Under the pieces are notes generated by a model, which was given only the letters and a program-made list of their open reading frames with translations, was not told the DNA's origin and did not search any database. From Apostichopus japonicus (taxonomy: Eukaryota > Echinodermata > Holothuroidea > Aspidochirotida > Stichopodidae): a stretch of DNA of 64,000 nucleotides. Below are positions 34,301 through 45,169 of the stretch, piece by piece. A program made the position numbers and the translations under genes. Each line of letters begins with the position of its first letter. Positions within the stretch are counted from its first letter, which is position 1. Where the stretch lies: contig NC_092573.1 of assembly GCF_037975245.1 (NCBI RefSeq), positions 7,180,501 to 7,244,500 on the forward strand, written 5' to 3'.

Positions 34301-36641
34301 TAACTTTTTCTGTGTTTCTTTGTCTTCTGTTTGCTTTTAATTTCTTACTTCCCCTGCTGTCTAGCTAACCACTTTCTATCTATAGTGCCCACCATATTGA
34401 TAATTCTTCTCATTTAGAGTCACACAAACCCCCAGTTGATTTTGTACCTGTGAGATAAGCAATCAAATGAATCACACAAGATGTGCATTGTCTCGCTATA
34501 TGAAGAAGAAAAAAACAAGGAAAGTTTCAGCCAGATATTTTCCGTAACAGTTCACTCTTGTTGAAACATAACTCTTTAAAGCTAGGTGCAGTTAATTGCA
34601 GACCACGTTAGGTCTGAACATTTTACGATAGTTAAGTCTTTAAAACATGAAACTAAATCCAATATGAAAAAGAGTCCTTCATGAAGATGCTATCACAATG
34701 ATCATAATTTCAAAAGTGTAAAAGTGTTAAAGTTACTCTCTTTTTTTTCTAATTAAGTTCACAGCTTCCAAATTGCAAACCAGAGTTACATTTATAAACC
34801 ATTTTATTTTCTGGGCCAAATTTAATTAAATTTCTTTTGCTGTCCTTAAAAATAGAACAAATACAATATTCCATGTGCAGACATTCACATTGATGAGCCG
34901 ACATGAGTATCGAATGATGAGAATGCTTCCATGTAGAAATCTGCTTTATAATCTTTACATGACTGCAAATCTACAAGGAAATTCATCAGTAAAATTCATA
35001 CTTTGATTAAACATTTACCATTTTAGATTTTGTTTCTTATTATTATTTTTTGGGGTGCTTTTTTCCACTTCTTTGGAGATCTATTCATATTACAATCAAG
35101 ATTGCTCAGTTTTCCACAAAGGTCTTAATTTAATTGTGAGTGAAATTAGTTAATACCTCTGAATGACAATAATTTGTCAATCACAACTCCTAACATTTAT
35201 GTTCATGTTTGTCAATCATAGCTCCAGTAATATATGTTCATGTTCCTCAAAACAGACTTAACAGACTTAGTTCACAGAGAGGGCATTGTTGGCTGTTTTG
35301 AAATGTTATGCATTCAAATTAATGTGTGCATTTCTCACCATGAGGAATCTGATAGACATATTTTTAGTCTGCTTGATCACAGTGCTAAAATTGAATGATT
35401 GTCACTTGAATTAATCCAAGCAGCAATTTAATTGGATTGATAGGTTTCGTCCAAGCTAGTTTTCCAAGAATATGTAGCTATATTTAGCCTATAAACTGTG
35501 CATATGATTCTGTACATATAAGTGTTATCTTCATTAGCTAAACACACTAATTATTAATCATACTTCCGGTTGATTAAACCCATGTTGGACTACAATAAAG
35601 TAACTTTCATATATAAGAGCAATGCACTACTAGTTGCTTTAAACTAGTATATACACCTGCTGGCAATATTGGGGAACAAATGCTGTATATTTTGGTGATG
35701 AAATGTGACAAACAAGCTTTAATTTATTTTACTTTATAGTTACATGGCTGTATATCACAACTTCTAAGTTCAATAATGTTTCTCTGACTGTTTTAATTAT
35801 TTTGTAAACTTACTTAAAACATAAGAATATATGTTTTTGATATGAGTAACTACTGTAAGTACTCTTGTAATATCCTACTTGTTGCATAAATGAAAATTAA
35901 TGCCAGACTGTAGTAGACCGGCTCATCTGTCTAAAGGTGGTCTCGGGGGACTGGGAGCTCTAGCTGCTTTAATGCAGTAATGCCTGCAATCTATGCATGC
36001 GAAGATTATATTAGAATATATACATGCAGCAAACAAATTAGCCATGCTATAAACCTCTGGTGAATGTATAAGTTAGAGAATGGAAGGTGTATTCATTTTG
36101 CCTACATCTGAATGTGGTTAAGACATCCAAATTGATAGAAACAAAAGGTTGTGCCTATAATTCTAGTTTTTAATTTTACATTATTACAAGGGCTGGCCAC
36201 AAGATTAATAAACAAAATGTTTCATTGTTTTGAAGTGTTTGTTTTTTACTGCATGAAAAACAAATGTCAGATCTAAGATAATCTAAGATAAAGACACGTC
36301 TGTTGATATACTTGGATTTTTGTATGTATAGCTCTTAAATATGCTAGAAAATGAGAATATGGTCATCCATTCTCAATCTTCAAAATGAATTTTATTGCTT
36401 GTGACCCTCAGACTATTTTCTATCAATTGTCATTTATATGCTTAGAATATGAGCACTCCCCCAGGTACAGAAATAACTGGGAGGTTAAGAGCCAAAAGAA
36501 ATCTAGTTTCAACAGTAGGCTATCAGCATAAAATTAGTTGAGCCCAATACTGACCCAAAATGTTTGAGTTTATTCATCTCACTTAGACTTGGGGAGGTCT
36601 GATCCTTATTTCCGTAAAAGTGAAACCTTAACGATAGGAAA
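34301..36641. other. AT-rich DNA with no supported gene
   Basis: Nothing recognisable on either strand. Confidence 0.4.
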
Positions 36642-36715
36642 GTGCAATTGTGGAGTGGGAGACAGGTAAGAGAGGAGCGAAATAAATCTTAACATTGCCT
36701 TAATGGTCATCAGTA
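36642..36715 (+). repeat. Dispersed GGGAGACAGGTAAG repeat, copy 1
   Basis: AGTGCAATTGTGGAGTGGGA followed by GACAGGTAAGAGAGGAGCGA and then AATAAATCTTAAC. Related segments occur at 39850-39886 (inverted), 40205-40275, 43070-43116, 54048-54110, 60350-60420 and 61878-61940. The shared core is roughly 45-70 bp. No coding capacity; it may be the end of a larger, otherwise eroded element. Confidence 0.7.
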
Positions 36716-38604
36716 ATGCCATAGATTCAAATAATAAAAAATAGGCCATAATGTCATATAACTGTCACCCATGCCCCTCTAATAGTAGCTTACCAAACAT
36801 GGAGATATTTAAGTATCTATTTTAAAAGTCCTCTGTGGCTGTAAATAATATGGTGAATCAGAGCCTCTTGGAAAGTACTTTTGAAACACTTTTTAGTATG
36901 CTAATATAGGGGCCAATACTGATCATATGTAATGGGTCCATCAGGATGCCAAATGCCTCAACACTTTGAGGCAGTTTGTTGAAAGGGTTTGTTGAAAGAT
37001 ATTACATTATAGATCATTTAAAATCTGACCATAGACGTACAATTATGTTGTAAAGTTAGAGGCCAGTGGAATATAGCCTCACTTACTTTTCCATCAGCCA
37101 TAAGCATCTTGATATGTTTATATGAAAGTGTAATATTTGACAAATTTTGTAATAAATGTTTAAATTATCCATCCACTCTAATTTATAATCAATAATATTC
37201 AGAAGACAACATCTGTATTGATTGTTATCTCTCACTAAACTTGAAAAATTCCATATTAAATTTAAAATGCCAGTTCTTATAACAACTGCATCATTTCTTT
37301 CATTTCATTCCTATAAATTTTATAACAGTGAAACCTAATCAGTTCTAACATTCCAAGATTTTCCCAATTTTTTTTCCTCAAAATTGTCTAAGTAGGATTC
37401 CCCTTAAAGACAAATAGCTCTAGCCTTCAAACTATTTTATTCAACAGTTCTATGTATAACAAATTCTCTGTGATTAATTTACTCAAACCTAGGAATTTGA
37501 TATCAGTCATGCTTCAACCAACTGACTAAATCCATGAATGTTCATCCACAACCAAACTGTAAACTATAGACAAAGGGCATTCCCTTTAAAGTTATTTTAT
37601 CATATGAAGATAAAAGAATCATAATTCCACCAAATTGCCAGATTGGTGATAGCTAGAGTATCCATAGTGAGGTAACAATTTGAAGCTCAATGAATTGTCT
37701 GCTATAAGAATAAGACACATGAGTTGGTGAGATTCCTCATTTTGTTGTGTAATTCTGACCTTATACACACACTTCACATTGACAGATTGCCAGCCTGGAC
37801 AAGATGCTATTATCTAGTTATATTACTGTGCTTTGGCTAACCTTCAAGGGGTAAACCGATCCTGAAAACAGGATCCGTTGAAATGAAAAATCAATGAGCA
37901 GTTTGAACACAACAGTCAGAAAATAGGAGGCCCTAATGGGTGGCAAACTTTGAGAGTGCCTATCAAAAATAGACGGTGCCATTAACTGCATTGTTGACAA
38001 GCAGACCAGATATGTCACATTAACCAATAGGATTGCTGCTTACAAGAAATACAAGATGTTTGCTCATTCATCCACTAGACATTTACCCAATAAAAATGTG
38101 GAAAAATAAAATGGCATGCTTGAAGTTACTCAATCTATCACAAGATTCAACAGTTTTGAAATGATTTTGTCATGCAAAGTGGCTTTCACATTGAAGCTAC
38201 AGAAATATAAAAAGAAACATAAAATGAAAGACATTACCATCAGTTCTGACTCGAATGTTATCTACAAAAGATAGTCTTTCAAACTTGTCTTTGCAAGAAA
38301 ATATTGTCCAAGTTGGCTGTCATACTAACATTAATTCAAGCAAACAATAAATATGTCACTTCTTTTCTTTGTGCTTTTCTTTAGGCAATGACATAATTTC
38401 AGAAAGAACTTTCCATCGATTTAAAAACTGCATAATTTTCTCTATGTTTTGTAAGCCGATGCTAAATGCCAGAAATACTGAAGTTCTTTTATGGCAGTCT
38501 ATATAGAGTTATGACATGATAGCATTAATGAGGAATATCATGTGTGTGTAGCAAGAGACATAGAGAATGAATCAGGCACACAATACAATCAGTATATATC
38601 TGTG
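36716..38604. other. AT-rich DNA with no supported gene
   Basis: A possible worn end of a family A MITE (GGGGCCAATACTG) lies near 36906-36924. A plausible 3' splice acceptor (TGTGCTTTTCTTTAG) at about 38370-38384 is followed by about 40 open codons but no donor. Neither is called. Confidence 0.35.
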
Positions 38605-38618
38605 TATACGATCAGTGT

Positions 38619-38684
38619 GTAAAAGTAATTTGGCCTGATGTTTCGATCCTAGCAGGATTTTATTCAGAGGCTAAAGTTTTATTT
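38619..38684 (+). mobile_element. 66-bp insertion flanked by a 14-bp target duplication
   Basis: TATACGATCAGTGT occurs at 38605-38618 and again at 38685-38698, exactly bracketing 66 bp. The insert shares its sequence with 28831-28893 and ends GTTTTATTT. A 14-bp duplication is what LINE-type target-primed reverse transcription leaves, so this is read as a very short retroposon or a severely truncated one. It contains TTTCGATCCTAGCAGGAT. Confidence 0.75.
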
Positions 38685-38872
38685 TATACGATCAGTGTAA
38701 GTAGAACGCTGGATTGATAACCAATGACACAAAATAATGATATTATCACAAACAAGAATGTAATAAATCATCACCAAGGAGACACCCAAGATACATTGTT
38801 TACCGTTATTACCGATAAAACTCTAAAAAAACACTGAATACACTACACCTCTGCAGAGCTGACCTGAATATG

Positions 38873-39039
38873 TGACGTCTATGGCAAGCCACATGTGCAA
38901 TAATTCGATAAACCAAGTTTATCACTGTTAAACTCTGTTTTTCGATCGATAAACTGAGTTTATCGATCGAAAAACAGACTTTAACGGCGTTGAACTCGGT
39001 TTATCAAATTATTGCACATATGGCTTGCCATAGACGTCA
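38873..39039. mobile_element. 167-bp palindromic (foldback) mini-element
   Basis: The outer ends are TGACGTCTATGGCAAGCCA and its complement. The central 45 bp is a perfect palindrome: arms of 22 bp at 38934-38955 and 38957-38978 around one G, including TTTTTCGATCGATAAACT. The remaining arms pair at close to 90%. Within each half the motif GATAAACY recurs. No clear target duplication is visible. Confidence 0.85.
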
Positions 39040-39391
39040 AGTGTGTCAGGTACAAAAGAACATCACAAGTTGGTCAGTATCTGACATTAATGTTCAAAAG
39101 AGGGATCCATCCAAATATGATGACTACTTCATGCTAGCAGGTATTAGAAATGCAGAGAACACCATTGTAAGGGTTCGTTTCAACATGTTCCAAGTTGTCA
39201 ACGGCTTTTATGGCCAGAATAGATCTGTTAGAGTACATACCTCAATAACTCCTCAACCTTCCAATTCATTCTGCCAGGCATTTCAGCCCATAACAATACA
39301 TGCCTTTTATTCTAACTACATAAGGTTTGTCACCATGAAGACTTCATCAGTCTACCAAGAATATTCAGTGATTCCTCTCGCCAGTGATTGA
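39040..39391 (+). CDS. Divergent CUB-like coding stretch (exon or pseudogene)
   Basis: The frame is open from inside the preceding palindrome to a TGA at 39389-39391. About 116 codons lie outside the palindrome. The pattern of the predicted segment resembles a CUB domain, an extracellular beta-sandwich. An early KYDDYFMLAGI precedes a strand-like VRVRFNMFQV, then SFCQAFQPITI, then NYIRFVTMKTSSVYQEYSV, which sits where CUB domains have the RFxSD...GF strand. Only part of the usual cysteine set is present. No signal peptide is visible and the upstream splice site is uncertain. It could be a terminal exon of a secreted or surface protein, or a relic. The family call is inference from pattern. 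Confidence 0.4.
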
Positions 39392-39849
39392 TAACGGTTT
39401 AATCAACGCTGATGACAAGGAGTAACTTGATTCTCAGACTGCTTCTCAAAGAAATTACAAAAATATAGTTGATTCCCAAAAATGAAATCAAACCAACAAA
39501 ATAATTCATCTTTTCGTTTTTTCTTTCTTTCGACCAAATAGGGATATTTGATATGTAAAACATCAGGTAAAATCATTATGGGGAACGACAATTGATTACT
39601 ACTACAATCAGGCGAGGAACCTTACGATGACCTCAGAGAGAATCAATAAGATTCTGATAGGTTGCACACACTGATTCTAACCGCAATATTGTTTGCAGTA
39701 AATATTATTACATTTCTTCAAGGAATCAATCATTTCTAGCAGAGGAAGTGGGAGGAGGAGGATTGACATGCAATGAAATATGGCTACGTTAGAGAGTTCT
39801 ATGATAAAATATATTCCAAAGCTTATCGCTTTGGATATTTACGAGTGAC

Positions 39850-39886
39850 GAGCTTACCTGTCTCCCCACAATCTTGGCAGGGAACT
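39850..39886 (-). repeat. Dispersed GGGAGACAGGTAAG repeat, inverted copy
   Basis: On the minus strand it reads TGCCAAGATTGTGGGGAGAC then AGGTAAGCTCG. With the plus-strand copy at 40205 it forms an inverted pair about 350 bp apart. Confidence 0.6.
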
Positions 39887-40204
39887 GCTATCCATACTAC
39901 AGACAATATGCAATTCTAACGGTGTAGGAACCGTTACTCAAAAACGGCTAGAAAATCCCTACCTAAGCAAAAAAAAAGGATACTTATCGGGTGTTCTAGC
40001 GCTTGGTAAATACTGCAGTATCCAAATAATGGAATAAGATCAAGAACCTAGGTTCCAATTGGGTACGAAAATGACTGTGGGAAATCTGGACAACAAAACG
40101 CACGATGTTGGCACTTTGGATGGTAGAATGAGAAGGGCATTGACTGGAGGAGCCGGTCATAGTGCTAAAAGGTTACCGGTTCATTCTAGGCATAGTAAAA
40201 CAAG

Positions 40205-40275
40205 GTGCTAAGCTTGTGGGGAGACAGGTAAAGGAGGAACGAAGTAAATTTTAAAATGTAGGCTTAATATAAAGC
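40205..40275 (+). repeat. Dispersed GGGAGACAGGTAAG repeat
   Basis: GTGCTAAGCTTGTGGGGAGA then CAGGTAAAGGAGGAACGAAG, followed by TAAATTTTAAAATGTAGGCT. Confidence 0.7.
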
Positions 40276-40536
40276 TATAAATTGACTAAATTTATTCTAT
40301 ATGATGGACAAATTGTAAAAGTAAAGTATGTTGAACACCTGTTTATCTTTGTTTTACAATTAATGTATAATTGTTATTCCTTTTCCAATATTTCTAAGAA
40401 ATACTAATCGATTGGAATTTGTACAAACTTGAAAGATAAGAGAGCAGCCAGTATTTACTGCAGAGCTTATACATGATGTATAAAGTACAGCTTGTGGATG
40501 AATAATAATCATATCCTTGTTATTGCTAGTGGTAGC

Positions 40537-40915
40537 AGCTCTTTCCTTATTAAGTATACGGCTCTTGCCATATCAAGTTTACGGCTCTTGCCATATCAAG
40601 TATATGGCTCTTGCCATATCAAGTATACAAATCTTGCCAAGTAAACAGCTCTTACCATATCAAGTATTCAGCTCTTACCATATCAAGTATTCAGCTCTTA
40701 CCATATCAAGTATATAGCTCTTGCCATATTAAGTATACAGCTCTTACCATATCAAGCATACAGCTCTTGCCATATACAGCTCTTGCCATATCAAGTATAC
40801 AACTCTTAACATATCAAGTGTATAGCTCTTACCATACTAAATGTACAACTCTTACATATTAAGTATACAGCTCTTACCATATTAAGTATATACCGCTCTT
40901 ACCATATTAAGCATA
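40537..40915. repeat. 23-bp tandem repeat, about 16 units
   Basis: The consensus contains GCTCTTACCATATCAAGTAT. Units vary as TTGCC/TTACC, ATCAAG/ATTAAG and in the last bases, with a few shortened units. Because 23 is not a multiple of three and the unit lacks stops, several plus-strand frames stay open here. They encode only the repeat and are not genes. Confidence 0.9.
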
Positions 40916-41990
40916 CCACACAATACTGAGCCATCTTCAGCTCTGAAACAGTTTAATCTAATTGATTTTTCATTCACATCAGTGCAGCTGAGTCTGATCA
41001 CGATAATAAAACTTGTGTGTGTCTCTACATTGGTGAGAAGGTTCAGTATCACTCTTTTATGATGTCATAGAAGGATCACTTGACACTTATCTGTCAAAAT
41101 ATTGATAAATATTTGCAATATGTATGGACTTTGTCCATATATTACATACAGAGGGCTCTAGACTAAACACTTGCATTTGAGACAACATACTAAGCTTGTT
41201 TCATAATTTAAAGATAATACCATCTTTCATGGAGTGTGTGTGTGGGAGAGGGGCATGGGAAAAGGGGCTGATAGGGTGCGATGTGTGTGGGTTGGTGAGA
41301 TTACTGTCATGTTAGAAAATTCATGATAAGTTGTATTCAGTTACTTCTTTAAGCATTTCTGTTTATATTGGATGTATTACAGTGCAGTTTCACCGGCCTC
41401 AAAAGTCTGAAACATATACATGGTTCATATATTCTCTGCTGTATCATTAGGAGTCCTGCTAAATGTATTTTGATGAAGTTTTGAAGTTTTCATATTTAAA
41501 CTTGCAACAATATAACATGAATGAAGCTATGGATCAATGTACTTATTCAACAAATACAGCATAAACTTGACAAACATAAAGAAAAGCTGCAGTTATTTGT
41601 TTCAAACATCACTTGTACAGCATCCAGAGGCAAAATGGCATCAAGCCTAGGGAATATGGAATTGATGAATAATTTGACAAAAATTGTCCAATCTTAAGGC
41701 AACTGAACGAATTATTCAAAGTCGAAGAAACACATGTAAAGTAATCTGTATCACTTTAAAGTATTCTGTAACATAATATGACAATGTCAATAGAACACAG
41801 ATTGTTATTATTCTGAATATGGCAAAAATGTAAAATTATTCTGTAGTTTCTTTTAATGTATCTACTCTTAGTACATCTGATTCAGCTAAATATTGCTATT
41901 AAACCCAATTAGGGCCTTATTCTATCTTTGAAATCAACAAGGAATGCTCTACAAAATGACTGTCTCATAAATGAGAATATTACTCTCTTT
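40916..41990. other. AT-rich DNA with no supported gene
   Basis: Nothing recognisable apart from a G-rich stretch at 41233-41290. Confidence 0.4.
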
Positions 41991-41994
41991 TTAA

Positions 41995-42611
41995 AGCAGC
42001 ATTTTGCGTCCTTTTCTATGATTTTTCTCAACCTCACTGATTCCACTTTGCAATAACGACATACATAACTAGCTAATCTATTTATATTTTACTTCAAATG
42101 GTGGCATAAAAGTCGAAAAATTTGTAACTTTCAACTTTGTTGTTCTCCAAGATATTTTCCGTTGGGAACCCAATAAACCTCGCCCATAATATGAATATTT
42201 AAACACTACGAACGTCATTGACAGATACGTAATATAACACCACGCTTGATTTGTGTACAGTCTATATGGCAGTTGTACCAGGGAGTTGCATAACAACTCC
42301 CTGGTACAACCAACGCGAAGTCTTGAATCTATTTTTAGCAACGGCTCATAACTAAACCTGCATCTCTGATTGGTTGAATTCAAACTAGTGGGTTTGGCGG
42401 AAATGTATGCGATTAATTTTAACTGTGAAATTTGTCGAGGACACTCTTCTCATTTATCGACATAAATCGTTAATTACTCGCTAATTAACGCTCTTGGCAG
42501 GGTGAAACTTGGATGGTATCTTAGATTGCTGTTTTATGATTGATACATGTAAAAAAAATCGATGCACATGTTAAAAAAGTGGAAAGAAGCGACCCAACGC
42601 AAAATGCTGCT
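41995..42611. mobile_element. TTAA-flanked element, family D
   Basis: The 617-bp unit lies between TTAA at 41991-41994 and 42612-42615. The ends AGCAGCATTTTGCGT and ACGCAAAATGCTGCT are exact complements. The interior is unique and contains a perfect hairpin at its centre (42272-42310). A 101-codon minus-strand frame overlaps the hairpin and is not considered a gene. Confidence 0.75.
42272..42310. repeat. Perfect 17-bp inverted repeat, 5-nt loop
   Basis: GTTGTACCAGGGAGTTG, loop CATAA, then CAACTCCCTGGTACAAC. It lies within a few tens of bases of the exact middle of the family D element. Confidence 0.9.
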
Positions 42612-42615
42612 TTAA

Positions 42616-43069
42616 TATATATATATATATAGAAATATATGTATAATTGATGATATTCAATGCATCTTTTCATATATCAAAATGTCAATAAAGCTGCAAT
42701 GCAGCTGCAGAAACAAATGACTCGCAGAGTGCAAAGCATTAAAGGTATTAATCTGGGAATAACATGTTGCTCTAATGATATTTTGATAAAGTACTGAAAT
42801 ACAGAGAAATTTGCAACTAATTCATAGTTTAAAAAAAAAACAGTTTATTTTACATCCATGGACTGCAGTTTCAAGAAGAAGAAAAAAGGGCATGGGTGAT
42901 TTTTGGGTCTTGCCTGATTTCTGAAGACCAATAGCGAATTATTATTTTTTTATCCATAACTGACAATAAATTACAATTGATTTACTACTTGATAGTCCCT
43001 TTTCAAATAGTGTACTCAGATGGTAGAAAAACCCAGCACTTAATCTACCTAGCCTCCAACTGTTGTAAC
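42616..43069. other. AT-rich DNA with no supported gene
   Basis: A short (TA)n run at 42615-42630 abuts the right TTAA of the family D element. Nothing else. Confidence 0.4.
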
Positions 43070-43116
43070 TAGTGCAAAAGTAGAATGGAGACAGGTACGA
43101 GAGGAGTGAAGTAAAT
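43070..43116 (+). repeat. Dispersed GGGAGACAGGTAAG repeat, at the edge of the minisatellite
   Basis: GTGCAAAAGTAGAATGGAGA then CAGGTACGAGAGGAGTGAAG and TAAATAG. This copy has GTACGAGAGG where the others have GTAAGAGAGG, which is the minisatellite's own sequence. Confidence 0.7.
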
Positions 43117-43117
43117 A

Positions 43118-43843
43118 GTGTACGAGAGGGGGAGGTGTACAAGAGGGGGAGGTGTACGAGAGGGAGAGGTGTACGAGGGGGACAGGTGTACGAGAGGGGA
43201 AGGTGTACGAGAGGGGGAGGTGTACAAGAGGGGGAGGTGTACGAGAGGGGGAGGTGTACGAGAGGGGGAGGTGTACAAGAGGGGGAGGTGTACAAGAGGG
43301 GGAGGTGTACGAGAGGGGGAGGTGTACGAGAGGGAGAAGTGTACGAGGGGGACAGGTGTACGAGAGGGGAAGGTGTACAAGAGGGGAAGGTGTACGAGAG
43401 GGGGAGGTGTACGAGAGGGGGAGGTGTACAAGAGGGGGAGGTGTACGAGAGGGAGAGGTGTACGAGGGGGACAGGTGTACGAGAGGGTTAGGTGTACGAG
43501 AGAGGGAGGTGTACAAGAGGGGGAGGTGTACGAGAGGGGTAGGTGTACGAGAGGGGAGGTATACGAGAGGGGGAGGTGTAAGAGAGGGGGAGGTGTAGGA
43601 GAGGGGGAGGTGTAGGAGAGGGGGAGGTGTACAAGAGAGGGAGGTGTACGAGAGGGGGAGGTGTACGAGAGGGACAGGTGTACGAGAGGGACAGGTGTAC
43701 GAGAGGGACAGGTGTACGAGAGAGGGAGGTGTACGAGAGAGGGAGGTGTACGAGAGGGGGAGGTGTACGAGAGGGGTATGTGTACGAGAGGGGAGGTATA
43801 CGAGAGGGGGAGGTGTAAGAGAGGGGGGAGGTGTAGGGTATCT
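43118..43843. repeat. 17-bp minisatellite, about 43 units
   Basis: The unit is GTACGAGAGGGGGAGGT, with variants carrying CAAGAG, GAGGGGGACA, GAGAGGGA and one- or two-base length changes. Every unit has a G run. Because 17 is not a multiple of three and the unit has no stop in any frame, long frames (up to 265 codons) are open on both strands. They are repeat shadows. Confidence 0.95.
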
Positions 43844-43974
43844 CAAAATCAGCCGTTACTCCCACTACTGCCATCCTGAGGAGAACAGAATGCAACACAT
43901 CACTGGCTAGACAAATTGTATGAGACCATTAATGTAGACAGTATTAGTGCTAACATGCTAAAAGTTCTCATCTC

Positions 43975-44278
43975 ACAAAAGGCAGTATGTAAGCCAATCA
44001 ACATTAGACACAAAAGATAAAATAACCATATGTGACCACTTTTTATATCTCTCTGGTACTTTGGGAACAAATGAGAATACCTTTAAATACACCCCACAAA
44101 GGCAGTACGTAAGCTAATCATCATTAGACACAAAGGCAGTAAAAAATCATCATTAGACACAAAGGCACTTACGTAAGCCAATCATCATTAGTCACAAAGA
44201 TTACATAACTATATGTGACCACTTTTTATATCTCTCTGGTACTTTGGGAACAAATGAGAATACCTTTAAATACATCTC
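43975..44278. repeat. Direct duplication of about 115 bp with partial copies between
   Basis: 43975-44092 and 44158-44274 share TATGTGACCACTTTTTATAT and GGTACTTTGGGAACAAATGA almost unchanged. Between them are two shorter partial copies of the CATCATTAGACACAAAGGCA segment. The near identity implies a recent duplication. Confidence 0.85.
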
Positions 44279-44608
44279 TTTTTGTGGAAATATGAGTGCT
44301 CAAATCAAATCTTTTCACACTGACAAACCTTTTCAAAACTGCATTCAATTAATTAAAGAAATGACAGAGATCTATGCTTGATTCATCGTATCTGTAGGTG
44401 GAAAGATGAAATTATCAAAACACTATGATTGATTCTTTCAAGATGACGTTCTTCATATTAACAGGAAATCATTCAAAGCACCGAGAAAAAATTTCCAGGA
44501 AAAAAAAGAAAACTAAGATGACATCATTTTTGTTAAGTAATGATAGCTGACATTTAAATCCCTTAATGATTTACTTTGATTTGATTAAAAGGTTTTGGTA
44601 GTTCTCTA

Positions 44609-45169
44609 AGGGTGCTTTTACACTAGATCCAGATTAGATCTCCTGACTTTATCTTTCGATCATCTCTCAATGGGGTAAACTTATACATTGATCCGGACAC
44701 ATTTACACATTTGCGTTGTACTCTGATCCTGCCCCCGCTATTCACCGGATGTTGGTAAAAAATGGGATTGGAAATTCAAATGTGTCATGCACAGCCGCGG
44801 ATCGCATAGTACGTATACTCCAAAACTTTCGTTGTCATGGTGTATAGACTTTAGGGTGACAATACTATGCTATGCACGGCCCACACGCAGTCAATCTACG
44901 TAGGAATTAGCACATGCATGATACAGGACTGGGATTTCACGTGAGAATGCATGTGACGTAATGAGGATATCTCGGGCCACAGTTGATGCAGGAGTGTTTA
45001 CATTGCACAGTTGATTTCGACATCCGGATCTGATAATTGGTCTCTGCCAGCAGCAAAAGAGGAGGATCAGATCCGATCTGAACTGCGTTTACACGACAGC
45101 GTTGATCTCGACGTCAGGATCAGATCCTGATGTAGAGATCTGATCTGGATTCTAGTGTAATAGCAGCCT
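44609..45169. mobile_element. 561-bp inverted-repeat element flanked by TA
   Basis: The left end is AGGGTGCTTTTACACTAGAT and the complement of the right end is AGGCTGCTATTACACTAGAA. Pairing continues through TCCAGATYAGATCTC, about 33 bp in all. TA flanks both sides (44607-44608 and 45170-45171). The right half contains several GATC-centred palindromes, such as AGGATCAGATCCTGA. No open frame. It resembles a non-autonomous cut-and-paste DNA transposon; the superfamily is not decided. Confidence 0.7.

Larger units (their letters stand above)
39392..40536. other. AT-rich DNA between the CUB-like stretch and the 23-bp array
   Basis: Contains the inverted pair of dispersed repeats listed separately, and otherwise nothing recognisable. 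The segment between that pair (39887-40204) has no open frame with a known domain. Confidence 0.4.

Noticed and set aside
36868-36930. Fourth, worn copy of the family A MITE
   Set aside because: Only the GGGGCCAATACTG end and a loose GGAAAGTA match are visible. The opposite end and the TTAA flanks are not found.
38370-38510. Plus-strand exon after a strong acceptor
   Set aside because: A good pyrimidine tract and about 40 open codons, but no donor, no family and a quick stop.
40080-40200. Remnant of a LINE endonuclease N-terminus
   Set aside because: A vague GTLDGRMRR similarity is too short and has no following endonuclease motifs.
40517-40862. Overlapping plus-strand frames rich in Ile/Ser/Tyr
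   Set aside because: They translate the 23-bp tandem repeat only.
42078-42383. 101-codon minus-strand frame
   Set aside because: It lies inside the family D element and is crossed by the perfect hairpin.
42942-43910. Long open frames on both strands (up to 265 codons)
   Set aside because: They lie within the 17-bp minisatellite or run out of it. The unit has no stop in any frame, so frames stay open automatically.
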